A model generated the notes under the pieces. It made no database searches. It saw only the letters and a program-made list of their open reading frames with translations, and was not told the origin of the DNA. A DNA stretch of 64,000 bases, from the NCBI GenBank assembly GCA_033065855.1, contig JAVXUO010000610.1:62001-126000 (forward strand), written 5' to 3'. Below, piece after piece: positions 12,879 to 29,631 of this stretch (its first letter is position 1; every line of letters begins with the position of its first letter). Position numbers and translations under genes: made by a program. Source of the stretch: Escallonia rubra (lineage: Eukaryota; Streptophyta; Magnoliopsida; Escalloniales; Escalloniaceae).

Positions 12879-13487
12879 TGATTCCTCTAAGATTACTAGC
12901 GGCTCTCACTACTCTGAATTATTATAGGTCTCTTGTCAAATGTATGAATAGCAGATGGGTCTTAACGACAAATCACGAGATTTCAGGGGGAAGAGAGAGA
13001 GTGCATGAACAACCGAACCCCACTGAAAACGAAGAAAAGTAAACGTGCAAAGCTCAGAGGATAAACGGAGGTGGTGTGTTCCCGTACGACGTCTCCTCTT
13101 GGAACTAGCTGTGTGGCCCCCATCAGCACCGTCCCTTTTCTAAATTTGGAATGGTTCCGTCTTCCCATGTTGTAAATCAGCTCAAAATTTGAGCACTGAT
13201 GTAACAGCCATCACAATTAAGTTTTGGGAGTGACAAATTTGAAGAGGCGAGGCTATCTACACAATGTTTGGGGTTTAAGGAAAAACTTTGATTAATCAAA
13301 GACTTTAATTATGGAGTGGATTAAGGTAGCTTGACGGGGCAAATTGTGTTCATGAAAAAAAAATTTAGTTTTTCTAATGACGAAGCTGTTTTGGATAAGG
13401 AAGAATCCTTATCAAACTGTGAGATTATAGGAGAGTAGGCTGATTGGATGTGAGGTTTTGATCCGATGAGAAATACCGGTAGCCATA
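12879..13487. other. Upstream region of ALDH copy B
   Basis: Promoter-side sequence of the ALDH copy B gene, which is read leftward from 12878. No coding exon or clear motif was identified. Confidence 0.5.
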
Positions 13488-13499
13488 ATGTGGTTCTCG

Positions 13500-14125
13500 C
13501 GTAACACGTGTCACGTTAGGAGAGAATGCGTATTCTTTCCATATCAAACAAAACCTAAAGAATACTATGTAATCTTTCAATGTGTCACTGCAGGAGAGAA
13601 GGCGTACTTTTCTATATCGGAACCTAGAAAATTCTTTGTGTTTAGACTTTCAATGTGTCACGGCAGCAGAGAAGGCGTATTTTTTCCATATCAAAACCTA
13701 AGGAATTCTTTGTGTTTAGACTTTCAATGTGTCACGTTAGGAGAGAAGCGTATTTTTTTTTTCCATATCAGAACCTAAAGAATTCTTTGTGTTTAAACTT
13801 TAAATTCTTTGTGTCTAACTTTAAATTATTTGTGTTTAAACTTTCGATGCGTCACGCTAGGAGAGAAGGCGTACTTTTTTCACTTCAGAACTTAAACGAT
13901 TCTTTCTGTTTAAACTTTAAATTCTATGTCTTTAAACTTTCGATGTGTCACGCGCTAGGAAAGAAGACGTATTTTTTCCATATCAGAATCTAAGGAATCC
14001 TTTGTGCTTAAACTTTAATTTTTTATCTTTAAACTGCGATGCATCACATCCGGAAAGAAAGGGTATATATATATATATTTTTTTTTCATTTCAAAATCTA
14101 AAGAATTCTTTGTATTTAAAGTTTC
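13500..14125 (+). repeat. Degenerate minisatellite, about 6-7 units of 72-120 bp
   Basis: Each unit contains, in order, a TGTCACG-like start, TAGGAGAGAAGGCGTA, a T-rich run, CATATCAGAACCTAA, GAATTCTTTGTGTTTA and AACTTTCAAT. Units start near 13507, 13579, 13652, 13731, 13850 and 13946, with a more decayed one near 14040. The fourth and fifth units are longer because the TTTAAACTTTAAATTC part is itself repeated. The array keeps long open frames by chance; it is not a credible protein gene. Confidence 0.85.
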
Positions 14126-16178
14126 AATTATAGTATGAACTGTCTTGTGTATTCTATGTTCGAGCACGCAAGTGCGCCTCCAAGCGTTGAATGGTAGAAC
14201 TTTTAATGGCAAGATGTTGAGTAAAATTGAAATTAATGAGTGATGACAATTTAAGATTCGATAGAACTGTGGGAGGTTTTTAAGGAAATATTAGTCTCTC
14301 TTTAGCTATCATCCTATTCCTATGTGATGGACTCCAGGTCAGCTCGTTGCATTAATAATTAATAATAGGGCGTTGTTGGTCTGAAAATTCAACCCCAAAA
14401 AAAAAAAAGTTGTTGGCTTGAAAAGAAAGATCCCATTATTCTCTATCAAGAACCAAAACTCTCTCCATTGATGAAGTATATTGGTCAAACAACTAGCGTC
14501 CAAGTATTGGTTGTGGCTAAATTGACTGGGGTTGTGTTTGTTTTGGTGCTGAGTCCTAGGGTGGTTTGTTTTTGTGTAGATCGCTTACGGTATTGGTTCT
14601 CTCTCCTAGATGTCGATAGGCTGACCTTATTCAACCCCTTTTCCTCTTCCCTTTTCGGTGGTTTCCCTCCTTCCCCCTTGCTCTGGAGGTACCCTTAAGA
14701 TCGCATTTGGTCGTAATCGGTGATTGTAATACCCAGAATTTTTGGCTACTTGTGTAAGTAAGAACTAAAAAATTATTGATTTTGAATTAAGTAATGAACC
14801 AGCTTGAAGTCCTTTTAGTGACGAAATTAATATTTAATAATATTAGTGGTTAATGTGATTGGATTAGAAGAAGAAAAAAAAGAAATTGACTTGGATTAGG
14901 ATTTTAAATTATATTGTGATTAAATTAGTAATGGGGACTTTAAGTTGTATCATAATTGCAATAGCAATTAGGAGTTCAAGTCGAAAGGAGATGGAGACAT
15001 TAGAGTCCTCATATTTTTAGAGACAAAGGAGATGAAAGAGAAAAGAACTAGTGTATTTTTTTTGGGTATTCAAGTAAAAATATTGTGATTGATATATGAT
15101 AAAGAGGAAATTTTTGATATTATATTCGCTACTTTGAGGTAAGGGTTCTTACGCCATCTTTTCGTTTTATACACGAGATCTACGTGCTATTCTTTGATTC
15201 TCAAAAATATATTTGCCTTTGAGCATATTGTTACGTGGTTCATAAAATTTTCTACCATCTTACAACTTGCGTTAAAAACGATTCTTTATGATTATAATAC
15301 TATTGATTGCTTTTAGCGCCCGCTATTTACCTCCCAAACTCCGTTCTCTCTTCACGGCCAAGAAGGCCGATGTTAGTTCCAAATCTTTAAAGTCACGTGT
15401 CATGTTCTTATTTGGCTTTTGACATATATTATAAGTTTTGTATCAAGATTTCATCGTACTTTCCCCAAATTTTTGGTTAATCGTGTAAATCTTCTTCTTT
15501 TTCTTACTACGTCTACATGTCACTTTTCTATTAGGTCTTGAATTCTTTTCCTTAATTCTCATCGGGATACTCCACATTGGTCGGATAATACTTTGGCTCG
15601 GATTGCCATGTGTCAAATTTCTGATGACTTCTATTTCTTTACAATATCCTTTTATTCTCTCGGTCTTTGTGCCTTTTGAATTTCCACGCAAAACTTTTTT
15701 TGACGATATTTCACTCATCTAATCTCCGATTGAGCTGGTTTTCATTTTGTTAAAGTCGTATGTTTGTTCTCTTTAGTTTGACTCTACAATGACTACATTT
15801 CAACTTCAAATGAATATTCGATATATTTATCAAATTACTTTGTGGGTGATATTTGTGTTTTAAAGTCACTTTTGATTATCATGACTTATATGTAATGCTC
15901 CGGTTGCGATATTCGACATAGTATAACCATGATTTGTGATACTCAATAATAAAAAATTGTGTATGTGACACCACAAGATTTGGCAAATGTATATTGATAT
16001 TCGACTCATTTATTATGTAACCCCATTTTCGGTCAATTTGTTATTCGTTTGTGAATTGATATTCGACTTACTGGTTCTTTAACCCCATTTTTCCTGATCT
16101 ACTGCACCATCAGCAAAATGTGAGCAAGAAGCACACTAGAATGAAGAAGAACTTGATGGAGAACCCAAGCTCGCTCCT
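14126..16178. other. AT-rich spacer, no gene recognised
   Basis: No coding exon could be supported. Near 15990-16095 a phrase containing TTGATATTCGACT, then a T-rich stretch and AACCCCATTTT, occurs twice in tandem. The rest looks like ordinary AT-rich spacer. Confidence 0.5.
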
Positions 16179-16331
16179 GTCACCAAAGGCAGTCGCGACG
16201 AGCGTTTGACGAGAGGGTGAGGGGTGCACTGGGGCAGGGTGCGGAGAGCCACCAGCATTATGATTGCCGGGAAGGTCGCTATTGTCCGCGGGTATGGAGA
16301 TGTCGGCAAGGGCGGTGCTGCTGTCATGAAA
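16179..16331 (+). pseudogene. Fragment of S-adenosylhomocysteinase (SAHH)
   Basis: Translating from 16260 gives [20 protein letters not shown] followed by AVMK. This matches the NAD-binding GxGxxG loop of adenosylhomocysteinase, where a cysteine normally precedes GYGDVGKG and follows it; here they are Arg and Gly. The preceding RATSI fits the family's RATDV, and GTCACCAAAG at 16179 fits the VTKSK codons further upstream, but the part between is scrambled. The fragment ends at a stop right after MK, where repetitive ACCCTAATTTGCAAATTAGG sequence begins. It is a captured or decayed exon piece, not a functional gene. Confidence 0.7.
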
Positions 16332-16645
16332 CCCTAATTTGCAAATTAGGGTTTTGAGACCCTAGGGTTTTGATGCAGATTGAGAAATTTGCAGATTGGG
16401 AACAAATCAATTTTAGGGGTTTTGAAACCCTAATCTTTAAATTAAGGCTTAAAGTCTTAATTTTAAAATTTTTAAAACTATTCAGTATATACATTACAAG
16501 GGGTAGTATCGTCATTTAAAAATACATATTGATAACATCGTAAAAAAGTGCACTTTTTGGACGGTATGTTACATTTTAAAACTTAATGTCATTGACTGTA
16601 ATTATACCATAACTTCAGGGACATAGGTATAAGTAGTCCTTTATT
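16332..16645. mobile_element. Possible truncated Mutator-like element tail beside the SAHH fragment
   Basis: Begins with palindromic ACCCTAATTTGCAAATTAGGGT sequence, continues with related AAACCCTAA pieces, and ends near 16594-16640 with a phrase (TGTAATTATACCATAAC, then CAGGGACATAGGTATAAG). This resembles in order and content the right terminal repeat of the complete element at 40271-41497. No matching left terminus or target duplication was found, so this is an inference from similarity of layout. Confidence 0.4.
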
Positions 16646-16912
16646 TTTACTTAGGCGTCCATTGTTTTTCAATGTACTTGTACTTAAAAATTCCAGATGA
16701 GATAATGGCATGCATGTGTAAGAGGCGAGAGTGGGCATGTTGAGGTCTAGTATGACGCGACTTTTCGACTTGCCAGAAGAACACAACTTGTGAGGCCTAT
16801 TTGGCATGGACACTAGTATTTCCTTGCAATGTTTAATACTTCGGTTATATTTGGCTACATTTGGCTACATTTGTTTACTACATCTTGCATGTATCCAAGT
16901 CTTGTAATAGTT

Positions 16913-17202
16913 AGGACAAAAGGAAGAGAGAAAAGGAAAAAGAAAAAAAAAACCATCAAGGTCGTCCGTGATGTTACTTTTTATCTTAGTAGTATAACGG
17001 AACAGTTGGACGGATTCGGCTTGTAAAATCTTTTATGAATGAAATATTTCTCCTATTAGGACAAAAGGAAGAGAGAAAAAGAAAAGAAAAAAAAAACCAT
17101 CCAGGTCATCCGTGATGTTACTTTTTATCTCAGTAGTATAACGGAACAGTTGGACGGATTCGGCTTGTAAAATCTTTTATGAACGAAATATTTCTCTTAT
17201 TA
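16913..17202 (+). repeat. 145-bp tandem duplication
   Basis: The stretch starting AGGACAAAAGGAAGAGAGAA at 16913 repeats at 17058 with only a few differences (for example CATCAAGGTCGTC against CATCCAGGTCATC, and GAATGAAAT against GAACGAAAT). Few differences point to a fairly recent duplication. Just upstream a 14-base phrase containing TTGGCTACATTTG is also repeated. Confidence 0.92.
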
Positions 17203-17571
17203 ACCAAAAAAACACAGTAATCAAGTCCGACTGCGTAGATCTGTACTGCTAATCAGTATGCAAATGCTAATAATTATCACTACATTTATTGCGACCATCT
17301 CTTGCACCAAAACCAGGAAAATAAAGCAACATTAAGCTACTACCACCACGGCCTGCCCCAGCAACGCTTAATTTACGTCTGCCTCGAGTCAAATGCACCT
17401 TTTTGGGAAGAAGCTACGATTGCTGCAGCGACAAAAAGGTAGTCCTTCAATGCTTTTTCCCTCATTTAGACAAGCAGGACAACAGTTGGTAACAATTGGC
17501 AGCCAAAGATCAAGCCCAAAACATTGCATATGAGCCACAATTTTGAAATGATGGCAAAGTAAACACAAATT

Positions 17572-18388
17572 GGGTGCGTACGCTTATGTTTTTCGGTATT
17601 CATTTTTGTAATGATGATAAAAAAATTACATTTTTTCGTGTATGTTTACGTTTTTTTGGGTTCTGTTTTGGATGAAATTTCGTAACAGTGTCAAAAAAGG
17701 TGAAAACAGCCGAAAGCTGTTTTCACCTTTTTCTTCCATCAGTATTCTCCTTGTCAGAGAATAACAATCCAGTTCACTGCTCACAATTTCTCGGGCATGC
17801 TTTCTGACGCCCCCCCTGTTTCGTCACTTCACACACCGTCTCTCCCAGCTTTATCTCCTTTAAAATGCTCCCACCATTGTTCATCTCCTCCTCCAGATTT
17901 CCTCCAAAAACCCATGTCCGTCCAGCCTCAAGAAGCCGAAGCCAGATCTGAAGGCGTCGACGGCCTACCTGCACCGGAAAAGTTACCCACCTCTGGCTGC
18001 CAAATATCCATCCTAAACCCGACAAAGTCGCCGCCGGTTCCCGCCGTCTCCGAAACAAGCACTCACCATTCCGTAGTCGGAGAGAACGACGTCCCTTCTC
18101 CTGCCAAGCTCCTTTTTGTTTCCCATATTTACATCCTTTTTGTGTACAAATAGTGTAGGGGTAAAATGGGAAAATTTGTGTACAAATAGTGTAAAAAATT
18201 TTAAACATACAAGATTGGGTCAGATAAAATTGGTGATAACGAAAATGAAAATGGTAAACGTACAGAAAAAATTGAAAAACTAAATACGGAAAAAAGTAAA
18301 AGTACACAATACGATTTTAGAACTGAATACTAAATTCTGAAAAGCAAAAACAGAATACAAAATATGAAAAAAAAAATCGTAAGCGTAA
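17572..18388. mobile_element. Possible degenerate inverted-repeat element
   Basis: The left edge has TACGCTTATGTTTTTCGGTA; the right edge, read on the other strand, has TTACGCTTACGATTTTTTTT. AAACACAAA occurs just outside both (about 17563 and 18380), which could be a target duplication. In between are a perfect hairpin and a GC-richer stretch (about 17,800-18,130) with an open frame I do not recognise. The inverted similarity is imperfect, so confidence is low. Confidence 0.3.
17694..17732. repeat. Perfect 17-bp inverted repeat with 5-base loop
   Basis: Arms AAAAAGGTGAAAACAGC (17694-17710) and its exact reverse complement (17716-17732) flank CGAAA. It would form a strong hairpin in DNA or RNA. 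No adjacent gene explains it. Confidence 0.9.
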
Positions 18389-18585
18389 ACACAAAAGATC
18401 TCACTTCTGTACCTCGATTGCAAGGCTAATTCAACACTGAAGTAGTTGACAAGTTACATGAAAGTCGTGCTTACAAGAGCATGAGCTTTAGAGGTCACTA
18501 GGACAATATACATACAACTCCGCAAAGACGTTTACTACTTCTCAACCAGAGGCCAGAACTGGGCGATATGCATGTCTACAGTGCT

Positions 18586-21500
18586 TCAGGTCCTCTTGAT
18601 CTTTGAGAAAGTTCCCGTTTCTGAAAAATAAGTGCTTTGAGTTCCACTGCCAAGTTGATTAGCATGCGCCTGAGGATTTGAGAGCTCAATCCCCTGCAGA
18701 ACAAAAGAAGGAACTGTAAACCACACCAAATGTACAAAAGAAAATGTGTAAGCGAAACTCTTGGGAAGACAATTACAAGAAAAATTAGCACCCATGAAAT
18801 AAGGAGATTCAGAAATCCCGCCAAAGGCTCCAAAAAATTTCCTCATAGAAAAAAGCCCCCCACACCGCCCCACTCTATCCTCCTCATATGTAAACATTCA
18901 ACAGGGTAGGCATGAATACTCGCACCACCTTGAAAAACCTGCACTAGTGTAGCATCTTTTGGCCAAGGAAGCCTAGCTACCAAACATGGGACCACAGCCC
19001 CTCAAACCCTTGCAATCAATTCATATCATCTTTGTGATCTTCAAGTCCCTATGTACATTTCCAATCTCTTAGACACGAAGATCCTCATGTATTGATACCT
19101 AAGATCCTTCCCTTTCTTCGCCCTCTCCACTAATCTAACAATATATATGCCAAACTCAATTCCGCCTAACTAGAAGAAACTACGCCTCATCGGAAAAGAA
19201 GATCCTCCTACTTTGCTTTTTCACTAGAAAAGAGTATCTCCTAGTTATTTTATTAACATCCTCCTAACAGGTCTACTTATTATTGTCAAATTCCAAAAGA
19301 ATATGCAGAGGGCCCGTGGTTCACTAGATCATCAACATTCACAAGTTCTGAGATCTTGCATCACTTCACTTGCTAATCTCAAGTTACCTACCAGAATCAC
19401 AAAATAAAATCTTTCTGGCCAACAATTCTAGGCACAGAAACCTCTTCTTCCTCATCAGACTTTCATCTAGGTACCCACCATAGAAAGGAAATCCAAAACA
19501 AGACACAAATGAAAGGAGTGCTGTTGATTGATTGGTTCATATTCGGATGCATACCACCTTTTTTGCTAAGCTAGATAAAACAGTCGATTTTCTCTTTTTA
19601 ACCCTCATTTTCCTTCTGAGATTTAAAAAGAAGGTACTTTTCAATTTCGAAAGTTACCGTTAAGCACTATCACCTAGAATCAGGTTGATGACCAAACTGA
19701 CTGAAAAGTCACTATTTCTACCATATAGAGCACATCTGAGCAGTTCTCTTTTCTTGTGTTCTTACAAATCTCTACGTCAGAAATGTTTGAGCACACAACG
19801 TCAAGAGAATTCTGTGAAAGTCTTGCATCAGCAGCTAAACCAAATAGAAGATGCCCATGTAAGAGGTTTTAGCAATGTTAGTTGTTATCATCACTAGTCA
19901 AAAAGTACAAAAGCAATGGGGGGCGGGGGTGAGGAGTGGGTAACAGTGCAGAAGGTTTATATAGCAAGAGAGCTTTAATCGATAGTGGTAACCTTTCTTC
20001 AGAGCGCACATGTAAAGATGTTTCAGAGAAACATGCATATCAAAGGATAAGCTTCGAAAGACACATTCACGAGGTTTCCATTTCCTTCCTTAAGTTCAAA
20101 GCCTTTTACTATCAACACAACATAAGAACTGAGGGACGAAGATGGTATATAAAACTAGAAAGCCAAGAAATAGTTCGTGATAAGTGAAGTGTTTTTATCC
20201 ATTGAGCACAGACAGGTTGCTCAATGGATGAAAATTTGGATGCTATATCAAAGGCATGGTAACTGGTACGAATCAAACGAACCTGCACAGGTGTGAAGGC
20301 CAAACTTGATGTCAGTCCTGAGGTAGCTCCACTGCTTCCATAACTCTTTGCCTTGAACCTGAAGTTATTTCAGAGCCAATGAGATACTGACCTCTTATTG
20401 TGCAATAAACCCGGTAGCAAAATAAGATTATAATTTAACTCTACGCTACAGAATACTGCGACTAATTCACACACTGTAAACTTTTGCAAATTGGTTGAAA
20501 AATTACAGGATATGAAGAAAAGTAACAGCAAACATACTTCTTAGCAACTTTAGCAGCAAGCTTGCTCTGGCCAACAGAAACACGCAACCTCCCATTTCCA
20601 GCCTGACCAAGCATACCATATCCTTCGCCCAATCCATCACCTACATCGAAGTAAGAAAAAAGTAGATGGTAAGCAAAGAGAATAATAACTCATACTAAAA
20701 CATAGAAATAGGACTTTCTGCCCAAATCTTAAGTGTTAATGAACACTAAAATCTTTAACAGGAGAAGGTATCGAAGCATATGGCACATGCGCAAATATAC
20801 AACTAATGCAAATGAATTATTACCTAAAGAGCTCTCTTCAGGTACTCCAAACTGCATTCGATTGGCCAGCTTACGCATATCTGTAATAGCATACCTGTAG
20901 AGGAGCTTAATTGCGTGCTACGAAAAGAGCTTATACTAGTAGATAGTAAATAGAACAAATACATAAAGCATTCCTTGGAAAACATGACAGACAAACTGGG
21001 TACCTTTCTTTCATCTTCCTCAGACGACGGCCGCCTCTCTTCTTTTTAGGCTCGGAATCAGGAACTGGAAGAGGTTTTGGTTGCTTTGCAGGAGGTGGCT
21101 CTTGCCATTTTTCAATCTTCTTACGAACTTCTTCACGGAAAGACCTTCCTTGCTTCCCCGTTGGATCACCTCTGGTAGAGTCTACACGAGCTGCGAGTGT
21201 AGATTTTGCAGCCAACAGTCGGCAGGCACGCATCCTCAAAGAAGGAGGCGTGCTCTGAAATATCTCAGTTTGCTCAATATATCCAACACGAAATTGGGAT
21301 GTCGCAGTAGAGAACCCTGCTAAGTTCTTCCTCTTAGCACCAAGAAGCTGAACATTACAAGCTGGCATTTTAGCTAATGCTGACAGACCACCGGCAGTAC
21401 CCATCAGTTTAGCTGCGACTGCACTCCCAACTATAGCAGAAAGGTTTGGCGCGATATATCCCATCCTACTCTCCACAAAATCAAGAACTTTTTTCTTTGC

Positions 21501-23228
21501 TGAATCTAAAGCCAGAGCTCGATCACATGCATCAACCGTCTTTTGGAGAACTTCCTCTGGAAGTGGCTTTCCACTAGTGGTTGACGCCGTAACTGAAACC
21601 ACCATAATGATAGCTGAGGGTAATAGCCCTTCTAGATCAACAAGGGTTAGATCCATTTCATTTCCAATTTTCTTCACGACACGAGCATAATCAATAGGGT
21701 GATGAACAAGTGATTCAAGCTCTGGAAATTTCAAACGATACTTGTCACGAATAAAATTGTGAATAATAACAAGTTCATTCTCGATATCAACTGACAGTGC
21801 ATTACAGTCTACTATCAGCTGGTATTCCGGATCATCCTCCAAAACCATCCCTTGCATTGAGATATCAGAGCCCTTTACAAGTGCATCTTCAACTTTCTGC
21901 ATAACAATCCAGTATCACTCAATGCAATAGCAGATTGCTGATTAAGACCAATCACAAAGCCCATGGACATAACAAAGAAAAAGCAAAAGTATATACTGCG
22001 TGAACGCACCTGCATGATATCAACATAACGCTGAGTTTTCTGCAGCTTAGAAACACTGTCTAAATCATCGTAGTTAAGGGCTTCTATGTCTGCGAGGTCC
22101 CCGTCCACATCTTCTTCCATGTTCTCTGTGTCCACATGATCTTCCTCCTAGATTTCAAAAAATAAATGCCCTCTTAATATCTCAAACAATGATTATAAGT
22201 ATCACTTCTCTGGTACCCACACTAAAAGAAAATAAATCAGATGAAAACAAAACATAGAGACACTCTGAAATACACTCACAAGAAGATCGGCTTCATTGTC
22301 TGACAGTTCATCAAGATCTGCTAGGAAAGAATCAGCAAGAGTTGCCTGAAATAGACACAAGGATCTATGTTAATATTAATTATAAAAACCTACTTGGGAA
22401 GCATAACATCAATCGCAACAATCTATGATCTGCTTCATAAAGAAAACAACACAATGCACTGACACAAATTGTTTGATCTGCACCAACAGAAGAACATAAT
22501 TTAAACCAAGAGGAGAAGAAACACATAGCGATACTGTTTCGGTTCAAACATCTGACTGGTTCCAGGCCATAGAGTCAGGGCAATATGATATGTAACACAA
22601 TTAGTCATAAACAAAAAGAATAATATACGATTAATGCAAATATATAACTTGCATTCTAGCATCGCTTTGTTGTCTATAACATTCTAGAGGGAATTTATGC
22701 TGCCTAGGCCATCCAATGGAGAATTCTTAAGGCAATCTCTTGGTGGCCTAGGTAGATCCTGTGCATCAAACGACTAAAGTAACCCGTGGATCGTTAGATA
22801 ATAAGACGAAGGGTCTCTCAATTTGACAAAAAGGGAGTGAAAAGCAAAGTAAGTGCAACACATGCATCTAACGTAAGCCTGAATGCGTACATCTCTTTTC
22901 AAGGGAGGTGCATAGTGGTTTTCTGTTTGGAATAGAGTCTTACCGTTGATTGATCTCTCAAGATGAAATTAAAAATCTGCATGCATCACTAAAAACATGC
23001 TGGTAGTAAACTGTAAAACTTAACTAATCATCAGATACGAGATATTCAATTTTGACTGCTCTCTGCTAAGCCAGCTAGTATCAGTATTTCAATAACACTC
23101 ATCTCTGCAAACGTCATAAATGTTTGCATGTACAAATGCCTGTATAGTGTGCACATACACGCACACACACAGGGTAAAGCAGGCAACAACATTTATTTAA
23201 GACTGGTTTCGTGGCGAGTACTAACCAT
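18586..23228 (-). CDS. PRP31: U4/U6 small nuclear ribonucleoprotein PRP31 (8 coding exons)
   Basis: Spliceosome protein that bridges U4/U6 and U5 in the tri-snRNP; nuclear. Coding exons in transcript order: 23228-23226 (ATG only), 22345-22280, 22147-22010, 21896-21004, 20894-20824, 20640-20538, 20358-20283 and 18693-18586. They join in phase to 485 residues, the length I recall for the Arabidopsis protein. Visible parts are an acidic N-terminus (LADLDELSDNEADLLEEDH), the NOSIC/Nop region with DDPEY, VHHPIDY and NLSAIVGSAVAAKLMG, then the PRP31 C-terminal domain with PKKKRGGRRLRKMKERY and the ending GTQSTYFSETGTFSKIKRT. The ATG sits directly before a GTTAGT donor; the next exon begins ATLADSF, matching the family start MATLxDSF. 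A further leader exon probably ends near 23580. Confidence 0.93.
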
Positions 23229-23700
23229 TCAACCAGCTTCCTCTGACTATTGTGCTCCTAATGTCAAAAATTGAGCTGAGATAGGCAGGCACAGCGCTTC
23301 AGCTGATTTCTGCACACCACAAACAAAAAATCAATGACATCAAAATAATAGTCATCAAATTAGCTGCTGCGATAAGCGTATTCAGAAACAACCAAATTTG
23401 GCGAAAGAGCATAATTTCAGTCTGAATTCGAACAAAAGCAGTATAACCCTAGATTCATCAATTCAAACAGAGTACAGATGAACAAATAACAGAGAAAATT
23501 CAAGCAAAAAAAAAACGTATATAGGTACTGATAAATGAAGCATTAGGTTACGATATGGGAAGAATTGGACGAGAGTAGTACCTTAAACCAGGCAAAACCC
23601 TAGCTATGGAGAGAACAGTGATCGATGATTCAATTGTGTGACAGATTTGAGAATGGAGATGGAAACCGATTAATCCTCGAAATCGAAAGGCTTTGGGGAC
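23229..23700 (-). promoter_or_regulatory. PRP31 5' leader region with probable leader intron
   Basis: On the minus strand a leader exon appears to end near 23580 (CTGGTTTAAG followed by GTACTACTC), and a second leader segment starts near 23315 after GTGTGCAG, running into the ATG at 23228. The leader contains an AAACCCTAG-type telo-box-like motif near 23600. Inferred from splice consensus only. Confidence 0.5.
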
Positions 23701-25082
23701 CTAAGACCTTGAATCCAGTCCAGCCCAAGTCCTACTTTATCCTCTGGGCCTCTGGACGGGCTTGACCCAAAACAAGGCTGTTTTGGAATTTGGAGTGAAG
23801 AACTTTATCAAGAATCAATAGGCCCATAAGACATTTTTGCAAATTTGTAAGAAAAATAAAAATTGGATATTTAATACTAAAATGCGATACCCTTTGTTTG
23901 GATAGCAAATTCACCCATCCACATTGTTGTAATTGAAAGATAAAAAAAAGTATTAGGGGGTGTAACTTGCATATGGCAAATGTTAGATATGGGGTAAGGA
24001 TGTGAACCATAAATATTTACTCGTTAGATGGGTACCAAGAGTATCAATTATCATTTGGGACAATCTCGCATGATCGCTAAATTTTCCCTTATCGACAAAT
24101 CCAATAAGTGACTTAATCGTTTCACAAATATTACCATCGTGGTAAAAAGAAAAAGTTTCACGCACTAATAAAAGGACTGCAGTGGCAAGGCATTGGGGGA
24201 ATCTGAGAGCATTAAGTAGCCCATGGTGATATAAATCCTTTCTTTTCACCAGATAAACGCTGATTCAACTCTCGCAGTTACGTAGCATAACATTTGCCAT
24301 TTTCGCGCTAGATGGTGATTCAACTCTCTTGATTCTGTGTTGCAGCAAAACAAAACAGGGGAACTGTGACAGTCATCGGTCATTACCAAAGATATCAACT
24401 ACCATCAGGAGGCTCCATTCAGTCTACATCATCTCTTGCAGCCCCATGAAACTATAACATCACTACCATAGCCGAATTCTTGGTCAGAATTTTACCATGT
24501 TATCGATCAAATTATGCAATAAGTGTTTCAAAAGAACTGTTAAAATTTTTCAAGTGTACAATGATATAGTACGGTAATTCTTGATGTTTAAATGAAAGGA
24601 GAGAAAAGAGACGGTAGTGGTAGGGGCAATCGTATCAATTCTTCAAATAAAGTATAGTAATCGAGGAACACAAAAGTATCTTTTCTAAAAAAAGAGCATC
24701 TAGAATAAAATGATGTTCATCCATCATGGGAACCAAAAAACAAACCTAAGGAAAGTGGCAAATGTGCAAAAGTGCCAATCACAATGGGCTTGACAACAAA
24801 TCATTCCCTTTATTCCAAAAGTGGCTATGACAAATTTGTAAGACCCAATCACCCAACCCAACCCCAAACCCAAACCCTAATTGAGTGCCCTATCATGTTT
24901 AACACACACACACACACACACCCACCCCCCCCCCCCCACCCCACCCACCAAAGCGTTTTTCCTAAGCAGATTGAACCCATGACTCTTTATTAAAGGGGCA
25001 TAGGATCAAGAGGACTAGAGGAGGGTCAAATTAAAGCTATAAAAAGTAAAAGCTTTTTGATCGGGGCTATTGTGACATCATC
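23701..25082. other. Spacer between divergent PRP31 and spermidine synthase genes
   Basis: A GGCCCAT site-II-like element lies near 23821, close to PRP31. A CA run merging into a C-rich tract occupies 24902-24950. No coding exon was recognised. Confidence 0.55.
24902..24950. repeat. (CA)n / poly-C microsatellite
   Basis: ACACAC run followed by CCCACCCCCC and more C-rich sequence. Simple-sequence repeat. Confidence 0.9.

Positions 25083-29631
<4,549 letters not shown>

Noticed and set aside
13488-13993. Plus-strand open frames of 96 and 112 residues with repeated CHVRREG-like text
   Set aside because: They only follow the minisatellite units, with no start context, codon conservation or domain.
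17797-18153. 118-residue Pro/Ser-rich open frame
   Set aside because: Not a recognised family and sits in a repeat-like region; kept only as the interior of a possible element.
21875-22135. MDTENMEE as the start of PRP31
   Set aside because: The family N-terminus extends further (MATLxDSFLADLDELSDN) and is present in an upstream exon with correct phase.
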